Assembly (NCBI RefSeq): GCF_021729865.1
Contig: NZ_CP063400.1
Span: 806,001 to 870,000, forward strand
Origin: Hydrogenophaga sp. SL48
GTDB lineage: Bacteria > Pseudomonadota > Gammaproteobacteria > Burkholderiales > Burkholderiaceae_C
DNA: 64,000 bases
Direction of reading: 5' to 3'
Below, one piece after another: positions 8,711-16,900 of the stretch. The notes beneath the pieces were generated by a model. The model had not been told where the DNA came from and did no database searches. It saw only the letters and a list, made by a program, of their open reading frames with translations. Position 1 is the stretch's first letter. The number at the start of each line of letters is the position of its first letter. The translations under genes and the position numbers were made by a program.

Positions 8711-9406
8711 TCACCGGCGGTCGTCGTCCTTGTCGTCATCGTCCACACCGTCGTCTTCGCCATCCTCGTCATCGTCATCGTCATCGCTGCCGTCGTCAGG
8801 GCAGCTTGACTTGACGGCTGTGTCGCAACCGTCGTCGTCATCCTTCTCATCGCCTTTGTCGTCCTCGCCATCGTCGGCGTCCGATCCTTCGACCTTCACC
8901 TGGCTGGCCACCATCACACCGTTGTTGACGGTTCCGTGGACCTCCACATGCATGCCGACCGACAGCGTGGTTGGCGTGGCGCTGGCGTCGACCGGGATGC
9001 CATCGACGCTGAAGCTGGACGGGCTGGTGTACGACGTCACGCGGCCTTCCAGTTCGCTCGATTCGGTGCCGTTGTCATCCCCGTCATGGTCGTCGTCCAG
9101 CTCGACACGGCGGGCTTGCAGGACGCCATTGACCATGTCGCCTTGAACTTCGACCCGGCTTCCGGTGGCCAATCCCTGCGGTGCTGTGCTGGAGCCGCTG
9201 GCGTCCACCTGGATGCCGTCGACACTGAAGCTCTGGGGGTTGTCGTAGGCGGTCACGGTGCCTTTGAACGACTTGGCACTGGTGGTGGTGCTGCTGTCGC
9301 CACCACCGCCACCGCAGGCGGTCAGCCCGGCAACCAGCAGCGAGGCGGCCACCATCCGCACCGATGTCAAGGGGAAATGGGAGGCGGGGTCGTGGGGATT
9401 CTTCAT
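8711..9406 (-). CDS. Lipoprotein with two DUF5666-like domains and Asp-rich tail
   Basis: This 231-residue lipoprotein has a lipobox LVAGLTAC followed by GGGGGD. Two repeats of about 65 residues follow: KSFKGTVTAYDNPQSFSVDG with VQGDMVNGVLQARRVEL, and LEGRVTSYTSPSSFSVDG with VHGTVNNGVMVASQVKV. They match the DUF5666 OB-like pattern. From about residue 180 the protein is almost only Asp, Glu, Gly and Lys, interrupted by two Cys, and ends DDDDKDDDRR. Such a tail would bind cations. Its function is unknown. The gene is convergent with the Gly-rich protein gene, and the 178-base gap between them shows no clear terminator. Confidence 0.75.
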   Translation of the reverse strand: MKNPHDPASHFPLTSVRMVAASLLVAGLTACGGGGGDSSTTTSAKSFKGTVTAYDNPQSFSVDGIQVDASGSSTAPQGLATGSRVEVQGDMVNGVLQARRVELDDDHDGDDNGTESSELEGRVTSYTSPSSFSVDGIPVDASATPTTLSVGMHVEVHGTVNNGVMVASQVKVEGSDADDGEDDKGDEKDDDDGCDTAVKSSCPDDGSDDDDDDEDGEDDGVDDDDKDDDRR

Positions 9407-9658
9407 GATGGGTTGTCTCTGGCTTGGATGTGAACGACGCAAGGGCTAAAACGCGTCGGCCAGCAACGAATCTGTGCCGACAACTTCATGTTCCAAATCA
9501 CCGATTAAGACAAGCTTAAGGGCCGGTTTTGCTTGCGCGGTTTACGTTTTGCAACGCGAAGCCCAACGGGTTTTCCGACGGCCGTTGAAGCCGCCTTGCG
9601 GCGTTCCGCTGATCGCGTGAGACGCCGGGCACCTGCCTGAATGCGAAGCGCTGGGCGG

Positions 9659-10345
9659 TCAGCGCACCCACTCTGCCTGCAACAGGCCTCCGGTCAGAAA
9701 CCCGCTCGGCACCCGCTCCTCTCGCTGCAACTTCAGCAGCCCTTCGCCCAGGCAATACCACTCGCGGCTGATCAGCGGGACGTCGGTGAAGCCGTTGACC
9801 GGGTCGGTGTAGAGGTTCAGGCGCGCCTGGCCGACCACGCGCAGGCAGGGCTGGTGTTCGCTGCCGTCGGCGAGCTTCACGCTGTCGTCCACCGCTTCGA
9901 TGCGCCAGGTCATCTGTGCCTTGTGGGTGTACTTCAGGTCGCGCGGGTGTTCGTTCTTGCGCTGCAGCAGGTAGGGCACGGTGACGGTGGTCCACTCGGT
10001 GCCGACCTGGTAGGGTGCCTTGAGCACCCAGACGGGTTCGGCATCGGCCGTGGGCTGATTGTCGATGTCGGTGCGGGTGGCCACGCGGCGCACACCCTGC
10101 TCATCCACCTTGAGGTAGTAGCTCACGCCGGCCGAGTGGTGGCGCACGGCGACGGGCTGGTCCTGGAAGGTTTCGGGTGCGCTCACGCGCATCGTCCAAG
10201 TCTCGGGCTCGCGTGGCTCGTCCAAGGTGTAGGTGACGGCGAGGGTCTGCTCGCTGCCTTCGCGCAGGGGGAACCACTCATTGCCCATGTCGCGACCAGA
10301 GCACCCCGACAGCAAGGCCACCGCCAACCAGGCAACGGGCGCCAT
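9659..10345 (-). CDS. Lipoprotein of unknown function, distal gene of the pqq operon
   Basis: This 228-residue product starts at ATG 10345, giving a lipoprotein leader with lipobox LLSGCS. The mature protein is beta-strand-rich: WFPLREGSEQTLAVTYTLDE, then repeated paired strands with WTMRVSAPETF and YYLKVDEQGVRRVATRT. I do not recognise a named family. It follows the ExbB/ExbD-like genes on the same strand but is separated from the nearest by 134 bases filled with a dispersed element, so cotranscription is likely but not certain. It may be the outer-membrane-side partner of that module (inference). Confidence 0.7.
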   Translation of the reverse strand: MAPVAWLAVALLSGCSGRDMGNEWFPLREGSEQTLAVTYTLDEPREPETWTMRVSAPETFQDQPVAVRHHSAGVSYYLKVDEQGVRRVATRTDIDNQPTADAEPVWVLKAPYQVGTEWTTVTVPYLLQRKNEHPRDLKYTHKAQMTWRIEAVDDSVKLADGSEHQPCLRVVGQARLNLYTDPVNGFTDVPLISREWYCLGEGLLKLQREERVPSGFLTGGLLQAEWVR

Positions 10346-10386
10346 CCAAATGGCGGCACCGGAGCGCGTGTCCGAAACACAGTCGC

Positions 10387-10476
10387 ACCGTGGAACCGGC
10401 TTCGCCGGGCCACAGGAGCGGTCCCCCTCCCGCCGCAGGCGAGAGAGGGGGAAGACGCGAAGCGGCGCAGGGGGTG
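10387..10476. repeat. Stop-anchored dispersed GC-rich element
   Basis: It contains GTGGAACCGGCTTCGCCGGG followed by GGTCCCCCT, AGGGGGAAGACGCGAAGCGG and CGCAGGGGG. It ends 3 bases before the stop codon of the minus-strand gene at 10480, with the G-rich end next to the stop as in the other copies. Confidence 0.75.
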
Positions 10477-10479
10477 TCA

Positions 10480-11004
10480 TCACTTCTCCGGCAACTGCGC
10501 GCGTGGCAGATCGCGCAGCTTGATCTCGACCTTGTCGTTGCTGGCAGGTCTCAACCAGGCCAGGCCGCCCTGGCCCCGGCGCGGTTCGGTTTCGCCCAGC
10601 TGCGTGTTGCCGTCGCGCGCCTTCTTGACGCCGTCGCCGAGGATGCGGTGCAGGTCTTTTTCGTAGGGCAGCTTGAAGGCGCGGGGCATCTCCAGCGGCT
10701 GGTTGTCTTTCATGGGGTTGACCCAGAGGTAGATCGCGCCCTTGTGGCCGCGCCCGGGGCTGGGTTCGTCGAACACCGCCGAGAGCAGCACGAAGCGCTG
10801 GGGCAGTTGGTCTTCGGCCGGCCAGCCCGAGACGCCTGTGAAGGTCTGGTGCCCGAAAGCGTAGAAGCCGCTGACCAGCAGAACCATCGCGGCCTTCAGG
10901 CCCCAGTGCCAGCGCGTGCCCAGGCACAGGGCGAGCAGCAGAAAGGCCAGCAGCGCGTAGACGAGGGCGAGCAGCAAGAGCTGCGAGGAAACGGCAGGGA
11001 TCAT
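10480..11004 (-). CDS. Small membrane protein of unknown function in the pqq operon
   Basis: This 174-residue protein has two hydrophobic helices, at about residues 8-29 (LLLLALVYALLAFLLLALCL) and 35-50 (LKAAMVLLVSGFYAFG). A soluble C-terminal domain follows, with QRFVLLSAVFDEPSPG, GAIYLWVNPM and MPRAFKLPYEKDLHR. I do not recognise the family. It starts 23 bases after the ExbD-like gene and shares its strand, so it is probably a subunit or accessory of the same envelope complex. The C-terminal half has no cysteines and no evident catalytic motif. Confidence 0.7.
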   Translation of the reverse strand: MIPAVSSQLLLLALVYALLAFLLLALCLGTRWHWGLKAAMVLLVSGFYAFGHQTFTGVSGWPAEDQLPQRFVLLSAVFDEPSPGRGHKGAIYLWVNPMKDNQPLEMPRAFKLPYEKDLHRILGDGVKKARDGNTQLGETEPRRGQGGLAWLRPASNDKVEIKLRDLPRAQLPEK

Positions 11005-11027
11005 GGGTGCTTGTTCTTCTCGGTGAA

Positions 11028-11639
11028 TCAGAGTCCCGTGCGCTGCACGATGGTTTTGGGCTGTGTGCTGAGGTCGGTCACAGTGCCGCTTTCGTCGAGC
11101 GTGAATCGAACCAGGGTGCGCTCGTCGCCCTTGCGCGGGATCTGCTGGGTGCCGGTGAACACGATCTCGGCCTGCGGGTTGACCTTCACCACCGCCACGC
11201 TCACGTCCACCGGCTGCTGGTCTTTGCTGTCGTAGTAGTGGGCGTTGACCACGTACTCGCCGGGCACGATGCCGCGCAGGGTGACGATCTCCTGCCGGAT
11301 GGGGCTGCTGAACTCGCGGCCGTTCACCAGCACGCTGCTGTTCTTGGCGCCGCGGTCGTCGCGGTCGAGGTGCAGCAGACCGGCGTCGCGCTGGCGAAAC
11401 CAGAGCGTCTTGCCGCCGGGCTCCATGACCCAGGCGTCCACGTCGTTGGGGTTGTTGTCGGGCCACGAGACGGTGACCATGAACTCGGCCTTGGCCGGCA
11501 CGTCGCCGGCCTTGCGCGCGTTGGGGTTGAAGGCGAGGATGGCGATGACGAAACAGAAGACGAAGGCGATCAACATGTTGAACAACATGTCGTAGAACGG
11601 ATCGGTCTCCGTGTCACGGACCGGTCGGCCGATCGCCAT
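11028..11639 (-). CDS. ExbD/MotB-like proton-channel subunit with periplasmic beta-sandwich domain
   Basis: This 203-residue protein has one N-terminal membrane helix with TDPFYDMLFNMLIAFVFCF. Asp17 occupies the position of the essential proton-accepting Asp of ExbD, TolR and MotB. Instead of the usual ExbD or peptidoglycan-binding OmpA domain, residues 50-180 form a beta-rich domain (VTVSWPDNNPNDVDAWVMEP, WFRQRDAGLLHLDRDDRG, GEYVVNAHYY). It resembles YfaP/DUF2135-type domains. It overlaps the ExbB-like gene by 26 bases. The combination suggests an ion-driven motor complex linked to pqq; its cargo is unknown. Confidence 0.72.
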   Translation of the reverse strand: MAIGRPVRDTETDPFYDMLFNMLIAFVFCFVIAILAFNPNARKAGDVPAKAEFMVTVSWPDNNPNDVDAWVMEPGGKTLWFRQRDAGLLHLDRDDRGAKNSSVLVNGREFSSPIRQEIVTLRGIVPGEYVVNAHYYDSKDQQPVDVSVAVVKVNPQAEIVFTGTQQIPRKGDERTLVRFTLDESGTVTDLSTQPKTIVQRTGL

Positions 11640-12363
11640 CGCTCGCTCCGTCGGACGTCAGGGAAAGCGCCAGCGCATCGGCCACCAGCGCGTCGGCAAA
11701 ACGGTCCAGCCGCATGAGCTGCAGACCCAGCAGGATGTTGCCGGTGAGCCCGGTCACGGTGGTGAGCAGCGCGATGCCCAGGCCGCCGGTCAGGCTCTTG
11801 AGCAGCTGGGCCGACTGGCTGGGGTCGAAGCTCTCCAGCTGGCCGAGGTTGAGCGCGAGGATGGAAAAGCCGATCACCTTGCCCAGCAGACCCAGCTTGA
11901 GCTGGATGCCGTTGAGCCACCAGGCCATTTCGTGCGGGCCGTGCGCGCGCTCGCCCAGCACCAGCAGCCACGAGGCGCGGTCGGCGCCGGGCTGCGCCGT
12001 GCCCTGCAGGAATTCACCGCTCCAGCTGCCAGCGTGTTGCGCCTGATCGAGCGCCGTGCGTTGGCGGCCCAACACCCAGGCGCGCCGCCCGGCCCAGCCC
12101 GAGCAGCCGATGAACATCAGCACGATCACGATCGTGAGCCGTGTCGGGTCGGCCTCGATCAGCCGGTGCCAGGCGCCCGCCTGCCAGAGCAGCAGCGAAG
12201 CAAAGACCAGCAGCCCCATGAAGGCCAGCCAGAGCAGGAACAGGCCCTGGTCGGTGCGTTCGATGGAGAGCGGCGCGCGCCGGCTGCCCGGCAGGTGACG
12301 CACCACCAGTGCGCCGAACATGCGGTGGGCTGAGTGGGCCTGGGGTGCTGGAGGCGAACTCAT
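11614..12363 (-). CDS. MotA/TolQ/ExbB-like proton-channel protein in the pqq operon
   Basis: This 249-residue inner-membrane protein has four predicted helices, at about 41-61, 70-90, 155-173 and 188-212. The last pair carries the family signature GGLGIALLTTVTGLTGNILL preceded by NGIQLKLGLLGKVIG, as in TolQ, ExbB and MotA. It begins one base after the pqqE stop, so cotranscription and possibly translational coupling with PQQ synthesis are strongly indicated. With the adjacent ExbD-like protein it would form a proton-driven 5:2 type motor. No TonB or receptor gene is adjacent, so the driven partner is unknown. Confidence 0.8.
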   Translation of the reverse strand: MSSPPAPQAHSAHRMFGALVVRHLPGSRRAPLSIERTDQGLFLLWLAFMGLLVFASLLLWQAGAWHRLIEADPTRLTIVIVLMFIGCSGWAGRRAWVLGRQRTALDQAQHAGSWSGEFLQGTAQPGADRASWLLVLGERAHGPHEMAWWLNGIQLKLGLLGKVIGFSILALNLGQLESFDPSQSAQLLKSLTGGLGIALLTTVTGLTGNILLGLQLMRLDRFADALVADALALSLTSDGASDGDRPTGP

Positions 12364-12364
12364 C

Positions 12365-13522
12365 TCATGCCGCCGGATGCAGCAACCGCGACTCTGCGTC
12401 GCTGCGGAACACGATGGGGATGTTCCGGCGTTTGGGTGCGTCTCGAACCACCGCCACCACCTTCTCGTGGTGGGCCGACTTGCTGCACACCGGGTCGGTC
12501 TCGGCCGCGTCGCCGGTGAGCAGAAAGGCCTGGCAGCGGCAACCGCCGAAGTCCTTTTGGCGTTCGTCGCAGCTGCGGCAGGTGGGTTTCATCCACGCGT
12601 CGCCGCGGTAGGTGTTGAAGGCGTTGCTGCGCTGCCAGATGTCGGCGATGGACACATCTTTCACGTTGGGCAGCTGCAGGCCCGGCAGGTCGCGCGCGTT
12701 GTGGCAGGGCATGGCCAGGCCATCGGGCGCGATGGAGAGGAACACCGCGCCCCAGCCGTTCATGCAGGCCTTGGGTCGCTCTTCGAAGTAGTCGGGCACG
12801 ACGAAGAGCACGCGGCATTTCTGGCCCGTGGTCTTCGCGTCCTGCTCGGCGCGGAAGGCGTTGACCTCGGCCTCGGCGACCTGCAGCTCTTCGCGCGTGG
12901 GCATGAGGTGGTCGCGGTTGATCCAGGCCCAGCCGTAGTACTGCGTGTTGGCCAGCTCCAGGTACTCGGCCTCCAGCGCCACGGCCATCTCGATGATCTT
13001 GCGCACGTGCGGCAGGTTGTGGCGGTGCAGCACGCAGTTCATCACCATGGGCCAGTCGTGCTGCTTGATCAGCTTCGCGACGCGCTGCTTGAGTTCGAAG
13101 GTCTTGGTGTGGCTCAGGAAGTCGTTCAGCTCCTTGGTGGAGTCCTGGAACGAGAGTTGCACGTGGTCGAGCCCCGCGTCTTTCAGCTTCTGCGCGCGGG
13201 TGGGGGTGAGGCCCACGCCGGAGGTGATGAGGTTGGTGTAGTAGCCCAGGCGGTGCGCTTCCTGCACCAGCTCTTCGAGGTCGTCTCGCAGCAGCGGCTC
13301 GCCGCCCGAGAAACCCAGTTGCGCCGCGCCGAGTTTTCGCGCCTGCGTCATCACGTCCACCCACTGCGCGGTGCTCAGCTCGTCGGTCACTTTCGCGTGC
13401 TGCGTGGGGTTGTAGCAAAACACGCAGTGCAGCGGGCACTTGTAGGTCAGCTCCGCCAGCAGCCACAGGGGTGGGCCAGCGGCGATGGGGGTGGTGCTCA
13501 GGAGGTCAGTCGATCCAGCCAC
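12365..13522 (-). CDS. pqqE: PqqE, radical SAM peptide cyclase for PQQ synthesis
   Basis: This 385-residue enzyme forms the Glu-Tyr carbon-carbon bond in PqqA, with PqqD as peptide chaperone. The radical SAM cluster motif is C29-PLH-C33-VF-C36. A C-terminal SPASM region carries further cluster cysteines (CHNA, CRSCDERQKDFGGCRC). A GTG start at 13522 overlaps pqqD by 17 bases, and the product length fits the family. The gene is followed at once by the ExbB-like gene. Confidence 0.97.
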   Translation of the reverse strand: MAGSTDLLSTTPIAAGPPLWLLAELTYKCPLHCVFCYNPTQHAKVTDELSTAQWVDVMTQARKLGAAQLGFSGGEPLLRDDLEELVQEAHRLGYYTNLITSGVGLTPTRAQKLKDAGLDHVQLSFQDSTKELNDFLSHTKTFELKQRVAKLIKQHDWPMVMNCVLHRHNLPHVRKIIEMAVALEAEYLELANTQYYGWAWINRDHLMPTREELQVAEAEVNAFRAEQDAKTTGQKCRVLFVVPDYFEERPKACMNGWGAVFLSIAPDGLAMPCHNARDLPGLQLPNVKDVSIADIWQRSNAFNTYRGDAWMKPTCRSCDERQKDFGGCRCQAFLLTGDAAETDPVCSKSAHHEKVVAVVRDAPKRRNIPIVFRSDAESRLLHPAA

Positions 13523-13769
13523 GGCGTTGCCCCTCTTCCAAAAGCGACTGGACCTGAGGCATCAGGTCTTGTGCGCTGAACGCCTGCTCCAACTCGCTCA
13601 CAATCTCGGTCAGGCTGCGCTGGCCATCGCATCGTTTCAAAATTTCGGCGGCGCTGTCGTTGAGCTGCACCATGCCCTCGGGATACAGCAGCACCCAGCG
13701 GCTCTGCGCCTCTTCGTACTGCAGGCGGAAGCGGCGCGAGAGCTTGGGTTGGTTCGGGAGCGTGCTCAT
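13506..13769 (-). CDS. pqqD: PqqD, PqqA-binding chaperone
   Basis: This 87-residue protein is of the PqqD/RRE fold that holds the PqqA peptide for PqqE. Recognisable segments are [35 protein letters not shown] and [15 protein letters not shown] at 13769 overlaps the pqqC stop by four bases, and its end overlaps pqqE. It is encoded as a free-standing protein, not fused to PqqC or PqqE as in some species. Confidence 0.95.
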   Translation of the reverse strand: MSTLPNQPKLSRRFRLQYEEAQSRWVLLYPEGMVQLNDSAAEILKRCDGQRSLTEIVSELEQAFSAQDLMPQVQSLLEEGQRRGWID

Positions 13770-14515
13770 TGACACGCTTTCTCGATGGCATCCAGCATGG
13801 TCCAGAGGATGTCCAGCTTGAACTGCAGGATGTCCAGCGCACGGTGCTGTTGTTCGCGGGTCTTGAAGTGGTCCAGCGTGACCTGCAGGCCGTGCTCCAC
13901 GTCGCGGCTGGCGAGCGGGATGCGGCTGCGGAAATAGGCCAGGCCGCTGGCCTCGATCCATGGGTAGTGGCCGGGCCAGGTGGCGAGGCGGTCTTTGTGG
14001 ATCTGCGGCGCGAACATCTCGGTGAGCGAGGAACACACGGCCTCCTGCCAGGGCGCCTTGGCCGCGAAGTTCACGTAGGCGTCGCAGGCGAAGCGCACCG
14101 CGGGCACCACGCCCTGCAGCGACCAGAGGTCCTCACGCGAAATGCCCACGGCCTCGCCCAGGCGCGTCCAGGCCTCGATGCCGCCGGCGGCCGAGCCCTC
14201 GAAGTCGCCATGGCCGTCGTGGTCGAGGATGCGCTCGATCCACAGGCGGCGGTGCGCTCGGTCGGGCATGTTGGCGAGGATGGCCGCGTCTTTGCGCGGG
14301 ATGCAGATCTGGTAATAGAAGCGGTTGGCCACCCAGCAGCGCAGCTCGTCGGGCGTGCAGCCTCCCGCGTTCATGCGCACGTTGAACGGGTGGTGGATGT
14401 GGTAACTGCGGCCCTTCTCGCGCAGCTGCGCCTCGAACTCGGCGGGGCTCCAGGCGGGCAGGTGGCTGTCGGTGCGGATGGCTTGGGCGATTTCCAAGAT
14501 CAGGTTCCTATGCAA
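13766..14515 (-). CDS. pqqC: PqqC, pyrroloquinoline-quinone synthase
   Basis: This 249-residue cofactorless oxidase catalyses the last ring closure and eight-electron oxidation to PQQ. Conserved stretches include [38 protein letters not shown] and [14 protein letters not shown]. Length and start fit the family. It is separated from pqqB by 107 bases holding a dispersed element, but shares its direction, so pqqB and pqqCDE may be one transcript with partial termination in between. Confidence 0.97.
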   Translation of the reverse strand: MHRNLILEIAQAIRTDSHLPAWSPAEFEAQLREKGRSYHIHHPFNVRMNAGGCTPDELRCWVANRFYYQICIPRKDAAILANMPDRAHRRLWIERILDHDGHGDFEGSAAGGIEAWTRLGEAVGISREDLWSLQGVVPAVRFACDAYVNFAAKAPWQEAVCSSLTEMFAPQIHKDRLATWPGHYPWIEASGLAYFRSRIPLASRDVEHGLQVTLDHFKTREQQHRALDILQFKLDILWTMLDAIEKACQ

Positions 14516-14549
14516 ACGGGTTGTTCAAGCAATGCCTTGCCCAGCGCAC

Positions 14550-14622
14550 GCCGTGGAACCGGCTTTGCCGGGCCACTGGTGTGGTCCCCCTGTAGGGGGA
14601 AGGCGCGAAGCGGCGCAGGGGG
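14550..14622. repeat. Stop-anchored dispersed GC-rich element between pqqB and pqqC
   Basis: It contains GTGGAACCGGCTTTGCCGGG, GGTCCCCCTGTAGGGGG, CGCGAAGCGGCGCAGGGGG. It ends directly at the pqqB stop codon (tca at 14623 on the plus strand). It is nearly identical to the copies at 55061 and 59083. Confidence 0.8.
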
Positions 14623-15540
14623 TCATATCTCAATGCTCATACCGTCGTGGGCGACCTCGATGCCGTGCGCGGTGAGTTCTACGCGTTCATCGGAGTCTTC
14701 CACCAGCATGGGGTTGGTGTTGTTGATGTGGATGAGGATCTTGCGAACGCCTGCTGGCAACTTGTCGAGCTGTTCGATCATCCCGCCCGGGCCGCTTTGC
14801 GGCAGGTGACCCATGTCGAGCGCGGCCTTGGTCGAGAGGCCCAGGCGCTGCATTTCGTCGTGGGTCCAGAAGGTGCCATCGACCAGCACCACACTGCAGC
14901 CGCTCATGAGCTCGATGAGTTCGGGCGTGACCTCGGCCAGGCCGGGTGCGTAGAACGCCTTGCTCCCGGTGGTGGGGTGGGTGATCAGCAGGCCGATGTT
15001 GTCGCCCGGGCGCGGGTTGCCACGGAAGGGCGAGTAGGGCGGCGGCTTGGACGACAGCGAGACCGTGTGCAGCAGCAAACCGGGCAGGCTGGGCACCCGC
15101 ACCGCGCTGCCGTCGATGGGCAGCTCCTGGCGGTCCACGCCGCAGTAGTGCGAGAGGATGCCGGTGATCGGGAAGCCGCTGGAAATGTCGGAAAACACCT
15201 CGGGCGTGGCCAGCAGCGGCAGCGGCGTCTTGCGCTCGCGCAGCATCAGCAGGCCGGTGACGTGGTCGATCTGCGCATCCATCAGCAGCACGGCGGCGAT
15301 GCCGCTGTCGCGGATGGCGCGGGCGGGCTGCAGCTCCGGGTTCTCGCGGACCTGCTGGAGGATGTCGGGCGAGGCGTTGACCAGCAGCCAGTCAGTCCCG
15401 TCGGCGCTGACCGCGATGGACGATTGGGTTCGCGCGGTGGCGCGGACCGTGCCCTGGCGCAGGCCGTCACAGTTGGGGCAGTTGCAGTTCCATTGCGGAA
15501 AGCCACCGCCGGCCGAAGAACCCAGGACCCGGATGCGCAT
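14623..15540 (-). CDS. pqqB: PqqB, metallo-beta-lactamase-fold PQQ synthesis protein
   Basis: This 305-residue protein of the PqqB family acts as a hydroxylase on the diamino acid intermediate before PqqC. Typical motifs are the N-terminal MRIRVLGSSAGGGFPQWNC with CNCPNC as a zinc-binding knuckle, MDAQIDHVTGLLMLRE, and DGTFWTHDEM near residue 210. It lies 98 bases after pqqA, behind a hairpin that probably limits readthrough. Confidence 0.97.
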   Translation of the reverse strand: MRIRVLGSSAGGGFPQWNCNCPNCDGLRQGTVRATARTQSSIAVSADGTDWLLVNASPDILQQVRENPELQPARAIRDSGIAAVLLMDAQIDHVTGLLMLRERKTPLPLLATPEVFSDISSGFPITGILSHYCGVDRQELPIDGSAVRVPSLPGLLLHTVSLSSKPPPYSPFRGNPRPGDNIGLLITHPTTGSKAFYAPGLAEVTPELIELMSGCSVVLVDGTFWTHDEMQRLGLSTKAALDMGHLPQSGPGGMIEQLDKLPAGVRKILIHINNTNPMLVEDSDERVELTAHGIEVAHDGMSIEI

Positions 15541-15585
15541 AGACTGAGCTGGAACGTTTCAGGCGTTCAGGAAAGTAGGGGAATG

Positions 15586-15619
15586 AAAAAAGCGCACGCG
15601 TTGTGCACCCGTGCGCTTT
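15586..15619 (-). terminator. Intrinsic terminator/attenuator between pqqA and pqqB
   Basis: On the minus strand AAAGCGCACG pairs with CGTGCGCTTT across a 12-base loop and is followed by a run of T residues. Placed 20 bases after the pqqA stop, it would yield abundant pqqA transcript and less pqqBCDE, a known pattern in pqq operons. Confidence 0.85.
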
Positions 15620-15638
15620 GAAATGGAACCGCCGGTGG

Positions 15639-15713
15639 TCAGCGGTTGGCGATGTACATCGTGATTTCAAAACCGAAACGCAGGTCGGTGAAAGCGGGGG
15701 TGGTCCACTGCAT
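15639..15713 (-). CDS. pqqA: PqqA, PQQ precursor peptide
   Basis: This 24-residue ribosomal peptide starts [17 protein letters not shown] and carries the invariant Glu-X3-Tyr (E16-ITM-Y20) whose side chains become PQQ. An AGGAG ribosome site sits 6 bases before ATG 15713. It is the first gene of the pqq operon and lies divergent from an alpha/beta hydrolase gene. Confidence 0.96.
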   Translation of the reverse strand: MQWTTPAFTDLRFGFEITMYIANR

Positions 15714-15787
15714 GAAAGTCTCCTGTATGGGTTGGCATGAAACATGTCTGCCGACTTGTCTGCACCACTGCACCTCAAGCCGCAACG

Positions 15788-16900
15788 ATGAAAAGCAATA
15801 ACGATGCCACGAATCAGCACGGGTCTGAGAGCCACGGCGACCGTGGGGCTCGGGCCGCGCTGCGCCCCTGGCACCAACCACTGTACCTGCCTCTGGAGGC
15901 GCCGCAACGCCTGGCGTACCGACTCAGGGGAAACCCCGAGGGCACAGCGTGGCTGCTGCTCCACGGAGGGCCGGGCGGCCGTTGCCAGCCGGGCATGCTG
16001 GCGCCGCTGAATCTGGCGCGGCACTGGGCCATCGCGCCTGATCAGCGCGGCTGCGGCGACAGCCGCCCGCAGGGCCGCACCGCGCGCAACCACACGCAGG
16101 CGCTGGTGGCCGACCTGGAGGCGCTGCGGGGGCATCTTGGGCTGGAGCGCTGGTCCATCCTCGCCGGCTCCTGGGGCACGGTGCTGGCGCTGGCGTATGC
16201 GCAATCCCATCCCGAGCGGGTGGAACGCCTGGTGTTGCGCGGCGCCTTCGCGCTGCGCCGCCGGGAGGTCGGCGGGCTGCTTCAACGCGTGCGTGGCTCA
16301 GGGAAAACCATGAGGCCGACGCCGGCCTCGTGGCCCACCGCGCCGGGCACTTCATTGCCTGCGCTGCTCAGCCGACTGCGCCAGTTGCTTCAAACTGGTA
16401 CACCCGCTGTTGCATCGCTGCGCGCGGCGCGGCGATGGGCATGGCTCGAATCACTCGATGCCGAGCGGGGCCTGCGGCGCGCCCTGGTTCACGCGGCCGC
16501 GCGGCACCCCGAATCGGCGTCCGCGTTGCGCGGCGCCTGGGTCTCGCTCCGGCGCGGCGCCCGCCAGCGCGCAGCGGCCTTTCAGCGACCCGCCGGCCGC
16601 GACGATGAGGCTTTGCAGCGCAAATACCGCGTGCAGGCGCACTACCTGTTGCACCGGGGGTTCGTGCGCCCCGGCGAGCTGGACCGGGCCGTGCGCACGC
16701 TGGCCCAACGCGGGGTGCCCGTGGCCTGGGTGCACGGGCGCTGCGACGCCATCTGCCCGCCGGGCAACAGCCGCAGCTGGGCGGCGCTGGGGCAGCGACT
16801 CGCGCCGGGCTCGGCCTCGCTCACGATGCCGCTCAGCGGCCACCTGGGGCACGAGCCCCTGATGCTGGTGGCGCTGCGCCGCGAGGTGTGTGGCGCATGA
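15788..16900 (+). CDS. Alpha/beta hydrolase, proline iminopeptidase-like (S33)
   Basis: This 370-residue hydrolase has the oxyanion HGGPGG at residues 59-64, the nucleophile elbow G127-S128-W129-G130, an acid residue in GRCDAICPP, and a His in SGHLGHEP near the C-terminus. These match proline iminopeptidases, although the cap region is Arg/Ala-rich and diverged. ATG at 15788 is preferred to ATG 15737, which lies in the shared promoter space with pqqA. Its place opposite pqqA and overlapping the metallohydrolase 2 gene suggests a role in PqqA leader removal or in the alcohol system (inference). Confidence 0.8.
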   Translation: MKSNNDATNQHGSESHGDRGARAALRPWHQPLYLPLEAPQRLAYRLRGNPEGTAWLLLHGGPGGRCQPGMLAPLNLARHWAIAPDQRGCGDSRPQGRTARNHTQALVADLEALRGHLGLERWSILAGSWGTVLALAYAQSHPERVERLVLRGAFALRRREVGGLLQRVRGSGKTMRPTPASWPTAPGTSLPALLSRLRQLLQTGTPAVASLRAARRWAWLESLDAERGLRRALVHAAARHPESASALRGAWVSLRRGARQRAAAFQRPAGRDDEALQRKYRVQAHYLLHRGFVRPGELDRAVRTLAQRGVPVAWVHGRCDAICPPGNSRSWAALGQRLAPGSASLTMPLSGHLGHEPLMLVALRREVCGA

